From Deroplatys truncata (Eukaryota > Arthropoda > Insecta > Mantodea > Mantidae), in the NCBI GenBank assembly GCA_030765065.1, contig CM060990.1, positions 217,225,290 to 217,289,289 on the forward strand: a DNA stretch of 64,000 bases, given 5' to 3'. Shown here in pieces: positions 23,030-32,864 of the stretch (positions within the stretch are counted from its first letter, which is position 1; every line of letters starts with the position of its first letter). Made by a program: the position numbers and the translations under genes. Under the pieces are notes generated by a model. The model was given only the letters and a program-made list of their open reading frames with translations. It was not told the DNA's origin and searched no databases.

Positions 23030-24480
23030 AAGAGAGTTGAAGGTTGTTACACATCACTAAAATGTTCTTACTTGAACGCGCTTCGGGAGATGGTTTGCTC
23101 CCATCGTCAGCATGTCCTCAACTGATTTTGCCGGTCATTGTCTGGGGAATGTGTGTGGATAGTAGTGTTCTCTGGTGCTGGGCTGATGAACCTCCAAAGG
23201 CTGTTGGGTGGCGGCAGTTCGAAGTTCATTAGGTGATTCCTGTGTTTGACGATATGTATTTTGTCCCAGATGTCCAATTCATTGCTACTGTTGATCGGTT
23301 TTAAGAGTTTTATGTTCGGAGTGATATCATGGTTTGAAGACCAGAAATGATGTGCTACTGCTGATTTATCTGGCTGTTTTTGGTAAATGCATCACGTATG
23401 CTCTTTAAGTCTTATTTCAAGATTTCTTTTGGTTCTTCCTATGTATACCAGGTTACAGTCATTACAACCAATTTTATATATACCAGCTGATTTATCGTTG
23501 GGAATAGGATCTTTTGTTCTGTTGCATAGTAGTTTCTGTATATTGTGGTTATTCTGTGGAGACAGGGTGATGTTGTATTTCTTGAAAATCCTTTGAAATT
23601 TATGATGTGTACAAGGGTGATAAGTGAATTTTCTATATGCTTGTGGTTTTTGTTGTCTGAGTAAAGTAGTCGTTTGTTGGATGTATTTCTGTCTTTCAAA
23701 CTTTTTTATCTTCTTATCTATTGTTTTTTTCTGGTATCAATTCATAGTGACTATGTTGATAATGTGTTGGTATTCTTTCTGGTATTCCTCTTTCTCCATT
23801 GGTATATGTACTAACCTGTTTGTAATACTATTTAAAATTGCATGTTTGTGGCTTGTAGGATTGTAGCTATTGTTTTTAATATCATTTTCTGTGTGAGTTG
23901 GTTTTCTGTAAATGCTGAACGTTAGGTTGTTGTATGCATTATTTCTGATGATCCTGATGTCAAAATAAGGTAATTAGCCATTTTCTTCTTTTTCTATTGT
24001 GAATTTAATAGATCTTTTTTGTAGATTCAATAATTTCAAAGCATCTTCTGAAAGTTTTTTTGGAACCATAGCAAAAATATCATCTACATATCTATACCAG
24101 GTTTTGAATAGATGTGGGAAAGATTTAGTAATATGGCATTCAAAATGGCTCATATGTAGTTCTGCTAAAAAATGGTGAAAGGGGGTTTCCCATAGTTAGG
24201 CCTGTGGTTTGTTTAAAGATTTTGTTATGGAATGAAAAGAAATTCTAGTCCAGACATAATTTTGTTAGTTTTAAGTAAGCTTCTGTTTGTGCTCTAGGTG
24301 TGCCATTGTTTAATATCCAAGTTTCTAGAAGTGAAATAAAATGTCTCGACTTTTAGGAAGTTGAATGCCTTTGCAAAAAAAGGGAAAACATTTTGCTGGG
24401 GGAGGATCTGTCTTTTGTAACTGATAAAAACATTGCGTTTTAGGTGTAAAACTTGTAGGAGCAAAAGAAAAATACTAATA
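23030..24480 (-). mobile_element. Penelope-like element relic B (RT plus GIY-YIG)
   Basis: On the - strand there is part of the RT (IFKQTTGLTMGNPLSPF, near 24230-24170), then a GIY-YIG-type endonuclease region near 23480-23200 (NLVYIGRTKRNLEIRLKEHT, then QPDKSAVAHHFWSSNHDI and NFELPPP). Frame stops break it, and the 5' part is missing. The 3' end (about 23040-23110, CGCTTCGGGAG and the following CTCCCATCG) resembles the ends of the copies at 35.7 and 38.3 kb. Confidence 0.82.
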
Positions 24481-24539
24481 GAAAACCATTGTATTGTTTC
24501 ATCGTGAAATGACTGTCTTTATCATCATAAAATAAATTA

Positions 24540-24881
24540 AAGTAAATATTCATGTTTTTTACGTTGATTCCATTTGGTTTGATAGTATCACTTTTGGAAA
24601 ATACTGGCACAGTGCTGTAGAAATGGGCATTCAGAAAAATGTTAAATTTGGCAGTAAACTTATAGTGGTGCATGATGGAAGTTTAAATGGCTGCATAGAA
24701 AATGCCCTTCTTGTTTATAAAGCCAAAAATACACTGGTGATTACTAGGAAAAATTTTGAAAAATGTACTAATGAAGTGCTAGCACCAAATCTCCCACCTT
24801 CATTTGTGGTAATGCTAGATAATGCATCATGACAGTGTTAAGCAAGATAAGATAAGCCTCCCTCCCGTATTGCTTTGAAAT
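24540..24881 (+). pseudogene. Tc1/IS630-type (DDE_3-like) transposase relic, left part
   Basis: The frame contains a degraded IHVFYVDSIW block (about 24547), then KLIVVHDGSLNGCIENALL, CTNEVLAPNLPPSFVVMLDNAS and a stop before a further SVKQDKISLPP-like stretch. These are the first and second aspartate regions of an insect Tc1/IS630-like transposase. The complete LTR element is inserted at 24881/24882, and the protein resumes at 33865. The relic was already dead or has decayed since. Confidence 0.72.
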
Positions 24882-25860
24882 TGATGCAGTAATTTGTATC
24901 ACAAATTACTTAAATGTAAATAATGATTGTAATATGAATATGCATTTTTATGTGACATTGATTTCAGATGTTTATTGATTGTAAATATTGTTGGGAAGTA
25001 AATTTATAATGCCTTACTGAAACTGTCAATAATAGCGCGCAATAATGCAGAGAGGGGGGTGAGCTGTTTATCATTATTGGAAACGAGGAAGTTACGTAAT
25101 GTTGGCGCGTTTTTTCCGTTTAGAACCTTCTGGAATGTTTTCTCCCTAAAGCATATGTATTCATAATTTTCATTGGATATTAAGATAGACGCTAATGTTG
25201 GCGCGTTTTATTAGCCAATAGCAGTTCAGTTATAATCTTTAGGCGTATCTGGATGCAGGATTATAAATAGGGTAGGTTAGAGGTAGCTTCTTGCTCAGTT
25301 CATCAAAAATCTGTGTACACTACACGTCGTCTTCAGTCAGTCAGTTCGTCATACATCGGATGTAGATTCACAAGTTACGCGCAGCAGAATTATGAAAGAT
25401 CTAAAATATGGTAAAGTTAATTATACAAAAGGTTGAAGTACGTTGATTAAAAGTGATCAGTAAGAAGTTATTATAACAGTTTCAGTTTGGCGAGTATCTA
25501 GATCAATATGTAAAAGTGTTAGTGAACGTGTTCGACAATAAAAATTATAAAACAAATTTCTTCATCAGTGTTCTTTTTGGATAAAAGATTCCTTTCCGTT
25601 TACACAACCCTGATCAAGACACATGTTCGACCCAAGATAAGATAATAGCTAGCCGGAGGACAGTAAACAAAACTTAAAATTCTTTCAAACACTGATACTA
25701 GGTACCACAAATTGCTAACACTAGATGGAGCTACAAACTGAACAAATGAATGACGTCACAAGATGGCTTCAACACACGGGATGTAAACAAACATTTGTAA
25801 GTAATACCGTTACAAATTGGCTACCACAACGTGGGTTATAAATAACAATTAACACTCGCA
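24882..25860 (+). repeat. 5' LTR of the complete Gypsy element
   Basis: It starts TGATGCAGTAATTTG and ends ACTCGCA. It has a TATA box TATAAATA at 25262-25269 and a poly(A) signal AATAAA at 25537-25542. Near its end it contains TGGCTACCACAACGTGGG (25818-25835), a PBS-like copy that is also present in the 3' LTR. It is 17 bases shorter than the 3' LTR in the last 45 bases. Confidence 0.9.
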
Positions 25861-25863
25861 AAT

Positions 25864-25882
25864 TGGCTCCCATACGTGGGGC
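25864..25882 (+). promoter_or_regulatory. Primer-binding site of the complete Gypsy element
   Basis: TGGCTCCCATACGTGGGGC, three bases after the 5' LTR, in the same position relative to the LTR as in the deleted element. It is similar to the complement of a lysine-tRNA 3' end. A further PBS-like copy, TGGCACCCAGAACGTGGGGC, stands at 25990-26009. Confidence 0.65.
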
Positions 25883-26007
25883 AGTTAAAATTATGTAACC
25901 AAACAAAACAAAAGCAGCACAATATAAGATCTTCAAGTTCTAATAATTTACGTAAAAACATATTACGTAAACACTAACCTACATCAAAGTGGCACCCAGA
26001 ACGTGGG

Positions 26008-26340
26008 GCAGAGTAACCAGGAAAGGAACACGATGACCAGGAAAGGATCAGAATAACCAGGAAGGGGCAGAATTAACCAAGAAGAAGTGAGATGACCAAA
26101 GGGGCGAATGGAGAAGTGAACTGAACTACAAGACGCAGATTCCAGAAACAACAAAAGGAACGACAGACTACGCGGATGATTTGACATCGTAATTCCGAGA
26201 TTACAAGGCAACAGGTGAATTCAACTACAAAAACATCGAGTAGACGCAGATTCCAGAAACAACTATAGGAACGACAGACTACGCGGATGAGTGGACACAA
26301 AAACATCGAGACGACGTAGATTCATCATAACACAACGCAG
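26008..26340 (+). repeat. Repeated leader of the Gypsy element
   Basis: About 26008-26100 contains four to five imperfect units of roughly 20 bases built on ATAACCAGGAAGGGGCAG. A longer direct repeat follows: GACGCAGATTCCAGAAACAA with GGAACGACAGACTACGCGGA occurs at about 26130-26190 and again at 26243-26300. The stretch lies between the PBS and gag, where a packaging signal would be expected. That role is inference. Confidence 0.7.
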
Positions 26341-26462
26341 AAGCGACATATAATCTAGGGGAGAGGGGCAGGAAGCTGGACATCAATGTAACAGCAACAG
26401 ACAGCATCACAAAGGTCAGAGTATCGTAATTTTTTTTTAGAAAACAAAATTGTAACCTTCAA

Positions 26463-28673
26463 ATGTACTTAAGGAGTGGTAGGATAAAGAAAACAATGGC
26501 TACTAATAATACAGAAGAAATAATTATGGAGGGAGATAATGTAACAGTTAGCTGTAATTCAATACAGGTTACAGAAAATAGCTCAAACTTTTTAGGATTT
26601 GAGGGTGGAAATGTTAGTGCAGAAAGTCAGAATAGAATAGCAGGAAATGTTAATCTTGATACTAGTATGATTATGGAAATGCTGAAAAATTTGAATGAAG
26701 ATATGCAAAAGAATAATAGGGAAATAAGGGAAGATCTTGGTAAGAAAATAGATCAAAACAGGGAAGATATGCAAAAGAATAATAGGAAATTGAGGGAAGA
26801 TCTTAGTAAGAAAATAGATCAAAACAGGGAAGATATGCAAAAGAGTCATAGGGAATTGAGGGAAGATCTTAGTAAGAAAATAGATCAAAACAGGGAAGAT
26901 ATTGATAGGAGTTTAGAACAAAAACTAACTCAGAATAATGAGAAATTGAGGGAAGATATTGATAAGAGTATTACAGATCAATTAAGGGAAGAAATTGGTA
27001 AGAGTAATGAGAAATTAGAGCATAAATTAGATCAAAATAGGGAAGAAATTGAAAAGAAATTCATGGAACTAGATAGTAGCATGATTAGAATGAAAAATGA
27101 AAATCAAGAAATGATAGCAAATGAAATAGGTGAAGTTTCAAAGAAAATGTTGGACATGAGCAGGGAAATATATAACCAAAAAAATGAGGTTAATACTAAG
27201 TTTGAAAATGTTAATGTAAACTATACAGAGTTAGGTAGCCGAATGAGTAGCATTTCAAGTGAGTTAAGAGAAATGATGGAGGCTACAAATGCAGATTTAA
27301 TACAGGTGCAAGTTAATTTCAGAGGGGAAATATCTGAAATTCAGAAGGAGTCAGAAACACAGAAAAATAAATTGTCTGATGAAGTTAAAGATTTGTCTAA
27401 AGATTTGAATCAAAAGCTAACTTCTGAAATTAACAAACACCAAACTGTTCAAAATGAGAATAATAAAAAATTGGAACAGACAATAGAAAATCTGCAAGGT
27501 ACTGTAAATAGGTTAGAATTGAATTCAAGGGCAAATATATGTGATGTGAATGTATCAGATGTACAACATAATCATAGAGGTAGTTCCTCAGGTATGACAA
27601 ATAATGTGAGTGATGCGGCAGCTTCATCTATAGCTAATGCTGAAACTCAGAGTGCACAAGTAACACTAGAGAATTTAAATATGGGAGTAGGGAATTTGCA
27701 AAATTACAATCATATCTTAAGTGATTTTCCACTTCCAAAATTTAATGAAAACTCCAGTCCAGTACAGTTCATTGCAGAATTATCAGAGTATTTTCAAATT
27801 AAAAAGATACCTGAAGCATTGAAAATGATAGTTGTCAAAAGATGTTTGGACCAGAAAACTTTAGATTGGTTACAAATGGTATCAGGGGGTGAAATTTCAT
27901 ATGAATCCTTTAAGAGGTTATTCATGAACAGATTTTGGAATGTTACGGTACAGCACAGAATTCGAGCAATGCTTAGTCATGGTCAATTTAATCCACGAGA
28001 GGGAATATCAATGACTGATTACTTACTGAAACATGCAAGTCAGGTTAGAAACTTGTCACCTCCAATCAATGAGGAAGATTTTGTGAGTTTGCTCGCAAGG
28101 CATTATCCTTTAAGGATACAAAATTACTTATTAATTGCAAAACCACGTAGCATCTATGAGATGACAGAATTAATGACAGCTTTGGAACAACAGGAAGAAG
28201 ATATATCTCGGGAGTGGGAGCATAGATTTTTAGATGTGCGAGATAGACTAAATTACCAAAGTAGTTATCAGCAAAGTAGAGGACAAGACAGACGTCATGA
28301 AAATAATACCAGACAACGGTATCAATCATACGTTCCACAATTTGAAAGATCAAGGGCAGATGGGAGACCAGGTCGACAGGAACAAATAAATTATGTCAGG
28401 ACAGAAAGATTGCCTGAAAGAGGGCAAAATTATGGAAGGCGGTATATTAGACAAAGGGGAAATTTCACTCACTGGAGGGAAAACAATAACCGGGAAAGAT
28501 CTGAGGAACGGCAAGAAAATTACGTGCCAAGGGGACATAATGTCAGAAATCGAGGATTTCGAACTCGAGGAAGGGGAACTCAAAACAGTGGTAGCGACAA
28601 TGAGATAGATTTAGCGCCTGTTAGGAATGGCAGTCCCGTACGTGAACATGGAAATAACCAGGAAAACTGTTAA
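26463..28673 (+). CDS. gag: Gypsy gag polyprotein, 736 aa
   Basis: This is the structural protein that forms the particle and packages the RNA. The start at 26463 (MYLRSGRIKKTMATNN) is supported by the matching start in the deleted element at 19014. Residues 79-144 are three tandem 22-residue units (EDMQKNNREIREDL and variants), and residues about 80-360 are predicted coiled coil. Residues about 420-580 (FPLPKFNENSSPVQFIAELS, EALKMIVVKRCLDQKTLDWL, YESFKRLFMNRFWN) are the Gypsy-type gag core. The C-terminal 150 residues are rich in R, G and N (for example RNRGFRTRGRGTQN). There is no CCHC knuckle, so RNA binding may rest on the arginine-rich tail. The frame is intact. Confidence 0.9.
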   Translation: MYLRSGRIKKTMATNNTEEIIMEGDNVTVSCNSIQVTENSSNFLGFEGGNVSAESQNRIAGNVNLDTSMIMEMLKNLNEDMQKNNREIREDLGKKIDQNREDMQKNNRKLREDLSKKIDQNREDMQKSHRELREDLSKKIDQNREDIDRSLEQKLTQNNEKLREDIDKSITDQLREEIGKSNEKLEHKLDQNREEIEKKFMELDSSMIRMKNENQEMIANEIGEVSKKMLDMSREIYNQKNEVNTKFENVNVNYTELGSRMSSISSELREMMEATNADLIQVQVNFRGEISEIQKESETQKNKLSDEVKDLSKDLNQKLTSEINKHQTVQNENNKKLEQTIENLQGTVNRLELNSRANICDVNVSDVQHNHRGSSSGMTNNVSDAAASSIANAETQSAQVTLENLNMGVGNLQNYNHILSDFPLPKFNENSSPVQFIAELSEYFQIKKIPEALKMIVVKRCLDQKTLDWLQMVSGGEISYESFKRLFMNRFWNVTVQHRIRAMLSHGQFNPREGISMTDYLLKHASQVRNLSPPINEEDFVSLLARHYPLRIQNYLLIAKPRSIYEMTELMTALEQQEEDISREWEHRFLDVRDRLNYQSSYQQSRGQDRRHENNTRQRYQSYVPQFERSRADGRPGRQEQINYVRTERLPERGQNYGRRYIRQRGNFTHWRENNNRERSEERQENYVPRGHNVRNRGFRTRGRGTQNSGSDNEIDLAPVRNGSPVREHGNNQENC

Positions 28674-31600
28674 CAGACTCCTGTGTAGTAGGTTCTCAGG
28701 ACGTCTTTAATAATTCAGTATCCATTACCAATACAAATAATATACCTACACATACACCCTGTAATAAGATTACAGCAACAAAAGATAAGGGAGAAAATTT
28801 TGAGCCACCTCATGTTAGGATGGAAATTGCGAAGAAAGAGATCATTGCAACTATAGATTCTGGTTCGTCAGCTTCAATTTGCTCACAGAAATTTTACATA
28901 AATTTGATTAATGAAGGTAACAAAATTATGGCTCTTCCCACTAGTAATTTAGTTTGTCGTGTTGCAATCGGAAGAACGACACAGGTCATAAAAACACAAG
29001 CTCTACTTAATATACTTATCGGCGGAGAGAATTTTGAGGTTATGTTTCTAATTGTAAACCATCTGATTTGTGACATAATTATAGGATGTGACTTCCTATA
29101 TGAATATGAAGCATGTATAGATTTTAAACATGAAGAGTTAAGAATGACAAAAGACGATAGAGAAATAAGGGTACCATTTATAAAAGAGAAAGTTTCTGTC
29201 ATCGAGATGACGAAGGATGAGAAAAATCTTTGTGACCAAGAGTTTTTTGTACAAATAACAAAAACTGATACAAATAGTCAGATAAAGCAGGTAGTCACAG
29301 AATATGAAGGGAATACCATGCCATATTTTCAACAGCTAGCAGAAATGCCAGAGAAAGTAGAGGAATTTACAATCCAGACAAAAGACGACCATGTGAGCGA
29401 GACAGACAACAGCTGGAAAGAGAAGAGAAATGAGGAAATAATACACAAGTGTGAAGAAGCTTATAATATTACGATAATGCAAAAACAAATCCTTCATGAT
29501 GTTTTGATGAACAATAGTTCAGTATTTAGTAGTATCCCAGGCAGATGTAATGTATATCAGCATACATTTCAAGTAGAAGACGTACCACCATATAGGCAAA
29601 AGTATGACAATTTAGCTATAAGTCTTCGGGACAAAGCTAGACAACTAATAAATAGCATGTTAGAAAATGGGATTATTGAGCAAAGTAATTCTCAATACAT
29701 AAATTCAATCTGTTGGAGTATTAAACGAGATGGTAGTTTGAGATTAACATTAGACGGTAGATATGTCAACAAGTACATGAAGCCTGATCATTTTCAAAGT
29801 GAAGGAATTGAACAATTAATTACGAAACTTTCAAGAGGGAGATTTCTGACATCCATTGACCTCACTGCTTCATATTGGCAAGTGGAATTAGATCCACAAG
29901 TGCGTGATTACACTTCATTTCAGTACTCAGGGATCCAGTATCGTTTTTGTGTAAATCCTTTTGGTTTAAAAAACTCAGGAAGTGGATTTTTGAGAGCCAT
30001 TCACAGTATCTTTGGAAATTCTGCAGATGACTTTTTAATAAAGTATATTGACGACTTCCTAATCATTAGTCAAACATTTGAAGAACACATGAATAATGTC
30101 CATTATGTGTTAAATAAACTACAACAACATGGTATGACTGTGAACATACTAAAATCAAAATTTTGTGTCAAGGAAATAAATTTTCTGGGTTATGTAGTGG
30201 ATGAACGAGGTATAAGACCTGATCAGAAAAGAATAGAAGCAATAATGAAAATTCCACCACCAAGGAACGTAAAACAAATTAGACGTCTCTTAGGGGTATT
30301 GAACTTTCAGAGTAAGTTCGTACCAAGATATTCGGCTGAAATAGAACCACTGCGGCAGCTTCTCCGAAAGAACAATAAGTGGAAATGGACAGAGGATCAT
30401 CAAAAATGTTTTGAGAGAGTAAAGGAACTCTTTGCTAAGTCCATATTACTCGAGAGGCCCAGAGAAGATTTGGAATATGAGATTTATGTCGACACATCAA
30501 TGCAAGGATACGCCGGAATTTTAGGACAGCGAGACTTCAACAATGACTTTCACGTCATTAGTACAGCTTCTAGAGGACTTACAAATATTGAGCGGAATTC
30601 TTCAGTGACTCAGTTAGAAATTGGAGCACTATATTTCTCATTAATTCGTTTTAAAACCTATATTTATCAGCAAAAGGTGAAAGTATATTCAGACCACATC
30701 AGCTTAACTTTCATACAACGGTGTAGATTATGTAGCGGAAAACTTGCTAGATACATTCATGCAATATCTGCATTCGATATTGAGATTATCCACATTCCTG
30801 GCAAAAATAATACCTTCAGTGATTTGCTATCAAGATTGAACTACAACCCACAAATTCCCGAAAATATTGAAAGGCCTAGAAATGAAGTCAAAATATTGAC
30901 AATTGAAATTCCTTTAAGCAAAGAAATGATTAGAAAATTGAAAAATATGGGGGAAATTCAAAATGAGGACTCAAAATTATTTGAACTTAAAGAAAAGGCA
31001 CCATTAATTGAAGATGCAAAGAAAGAAATTGTAGCAATTCGGGATGGGACATTATACAAGAAGCATGGAAAAGAAGTGCCTAGTTGGAAGATAATGGTTC
31101 CGAAAAGCATGGAGAAGGAACTAATTAAGAATTTTCACGAAGGGTTAGCACACTCAGGGACGGACCGGACAACTTCTATGATTTTAGAGAATTTATACAT
31201 ATCTAAATTGCGTCAGAAAGTTCGAAAATTTATATCGTGCTGCAACCTGTGTCAGAAGGCAAAGCAAATAAATGCAGCATATGCATTTGAAACTAATTCG
31301 GTTATAAGGGATAAGCCGAGATGTGTAATTAGTATTGATATTCATGGTCCGATGCCTCCAAGTCAATTTGGAAACAAATATATATTTGTCTGTTATGATA
31401 TATTCAGCAAATATGTAAGAATTTACCCTTTGAGAAAACCTACAGGTTTAGCATGTTTGAATAGACTACTCAAGTCATATGTGATAGAAGAAGGACCTAT
31501 TCAATCTGTATTGAGCGATAATGCTTCGTACTTCACAGGAAAAAAATTTATGAATGGACTGAAAGAAAATGGCATTAAACAATATTTTTCGTCAAGATAC

Positions 31601-32182
31601 AGACCGAACTCCAACCCAGTGGAGAGGGAAATTAAGGAAATTTCAAATTATTTAAGGGTGTTGTGTCATCGAAAACACACCCAATGGTATGGATACGTGA
31701 ACTTCGTTCAGAATCTACTAAATGAAACCGTAAACAATGTGACAGGATACAAACCATGTGAACTTAAGTTAGGAAAGAAGATCAATACAATGTGTAAAAA
31801 AATTCCAGAAGCCATTCCAGATGCGCATTCGATACCACAAACAGAAGAAGAGATGCTCCGAAAAGCATTCGAGAGGATGAAGAAAAAGGCCATAAAAAGA
31901 AAAATTAAACATGAAGAAAAGAAGAGAAAGGAATGGAGAATCAAAATAGGAGATTTAGTTTTGGTCAAAACCAAGAAATTGTCGGATAAAGCAAATAAAC
32001 TTTATTGGCGAATGTTTCTCAAATACCATGGACCATATGAAGTTGTTGAAGTATATGGAACTAATACATATGAGTTACGTAATCCAACAACTCGAAAAAG
32101 CATAGGAAAGTTCCATATTGAGATGCTGAAACCATACAACCATGAAGATCAAGGTGAAACAAAAGACAAAGATGATAAATAG
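28658..32182 (+). CDS. pol: Gypsy pol polyprotein (protease, RT, RNase H, integrase)
   Basis: It is open from 28658, in the -1 frame relative to gag and overlapping it by 16 bases. The first ATG is at 28820. Counting from that ATG: aspartic protease IIATIDSGSSASICS (residues 8-22); RT with FLTSIDLTASYWQVELD, FGLKNSGSGF and IKYIDDFLII (YIDD catalytic box); RNase H with YEIYVDTSMQGYAGIL and VYSDHISLTF; integrase with an HHCC finger (HEGLAHSGTDR...CCNLCQKAK), then the catalytic D, D and E in SIDIHGPMPPS, VLSDNASYFTG and NPVEREIKEI; last the GPY motif YHGPYEVVEVYGTNTYEL. All catalytic residues are visible and there is no stop, so the product may be active. Expression as a gag-pol fusion by frameshifting is inferred. 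Confidence 0.93.
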   Translation, partial: PGKLLTDSCVVGSQDVFNNSVSITNTNNIPTHTPCNKITATKDKGENFEPPHVRMEIAKKEIIATIDSGSSASICSQKFYINLINEGNKIMALPTSNLVCRVAIGRTTQVIKTQALLNILIGGENFEVMFLIVNHLICDIIIGCDFLYEYEACIDFKHEELRMTKDDREIRVPFIKEKVSVIEMTKDEKNLCDQEFFVQITKTDTNSQIKQVVTEYEGNTMPYFQQLAEMPEKVEEFTIQTKDDHVSETDNSWKEKRNEEIIHKCEEAYNITIMQKQILHDVLMNNSSVFSSIPGRCNVYQHTFQVEDVPPYRQKYDNLAISLRDKARQLINSMLENGIIEQSNSQYINSICWSIKRDGSLRLTLDGRYVNKYMKPDHFQSEGIEQLITKLSRGRFLTSIDLTASYWQVELDPQVRDYTSFQYSGIQYRFCVNPFGLKNSGSGFLRAIHSIFGNSADDFLIKYIDDFLIISQTFEEHMNNVHYVLNKLQQHGMTVNILKSKFCVKEINFLGYVVDERGIRPDQKRIEAIMKIPPPRNVKQIRRLLGVLNFQSKFVPRYSAEIEPLRQLLRKNNKWKWTEDHQKCFERVKELFAKSILLERPREDLEYEIYVDTSMQGYAGILGQRDFNNDFHVISTASRGLTNIERNSSVTQLEIGALYFSLIRFKTYIYQQKVKVYSDHISLTFIQRCRLCSGKLARYIHAISAFDIEIIHIPGKNNTFSDLLSRLNYNPQIPENIERPRNEVKILTIEIPLSKEMIRKLKNMGEIQNEDSKLFELKEKAPLIEDAKKEIVAIRDGTLYKKHGKEVPSWKIMVPKSMEKELIKNFHEGLAHSGTDRTTSMILENLYISKLRQKVRKFISCCNLCQKAKQINAAYAFETNSVIRDKPRCVISIDIHGPMPPSQFGNKYIFVCYDIFSKYVRIYPLRKPTGLACLNRLLKSYVIEEGPIQSVLSDNASYFTGKKFMNGLKENGIKQYFSSRYRPNSNPVEREIKEISNYLRVLCHRKHTQWYGYVNFVQNLLNETVNNVTGYKPCELKLGKKINTMCKKIPEAIPDAHSIPQTEEEMLRKAFERMKKKAIKRKIKHEEKKRKEWRIKIGDLVLVKTKKLSDKANKLYWRMFLKYHGPYEVVEVYGTNTYELRNPTTRKSIGKFHIEMLKPYNHEDQGETKDKDDK

Positions 32183-32853
32183 TAAATGCTGGATAGTTAA
32201 AGACGAAATGCAGAGCAATGTATTGGAACGTAAGAGGGTTAAATAAATATGTACGTCATGTGAAAGGAGAAATAAATTTTGGACATGACTAAATGTTTAA
32301 AAGGAAAATAACATTTTATTAGTAACTGAACATGTGAAATAAAGCATGATGTTATATTAAAGTAAAGTACATAAATACTATTCCAAGAGTATTGTTAAGA
32401 TAAAGTACAAAATAACAAAAATTGGTAAATATAATTAAAAACAAATATTTATGTAGCAAATAGAACATGTGAAACAGTGCCTAGATTTAAGAGATGTAAA
32501 TATTTGTGTAGAGGGTGAATATTTTGGTAAAAATGTTAAACAATTACAAAAATCTTAAATGTATAAATTTTTGTTAACATCTTAAGAAAGTAAACAATTT
32601 GGTAACAGTAATTAAATAATTTAGGGTACAGTATTTGCTATAAAAAAAAATTTTGTGATGTCAGATTAATATCTAAATTAATTAAACCAGAGCCAGTAAG
32701 TAGTGGCGAGATAAAAAAAAAAAAAAAATGTTGTGTGTTAAATGCGTGTGAAGTGTTAAGTGAAAGTGATAGCGTGTGTTCCAAGATTTAGGAGACTAAA
32801 AACCCAATTATAAAATTTCCAAACAAGTTGTAAATATTTATAATTATGTTTCT
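32183..32853 (+). other. 3' non-coding part of the Gypsy element
   Basis: AT-rich sequence between pol and the 3' LTR, related to 20190-20754 in the deleted element. No env-like or other ORF is present. There is an A run at 32711-32728. Confidence 0.75.
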
Positions 32854-32864
32854 AGTGGGGCATA
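32854..32864 (+). promoter_or_regulatory. Polypurine-tract-like sequence
   Basis: AGTGGGGCATA immediately before the 3' LTR, identical to 20755-20765 before the 3' LTR of the deleted element. It would prime plus-strand DNA. It is short and not fully purine. Confidence 0.6.

Noticed and set aside
24882-25835. Ending the LTR at 25812 (TTACA) or 25835
   Set aside because: The flanks then give no matching duplication. Ending at 25860 and 33860 gives AAAT on both sides and restores the interrupted transposase frame.
32183-32853. Possible env gene after pol, which would make the element a retrovirus-like errantivirus
   Set aside because: No ORF of useful length is present between pol and the 3' LTR.
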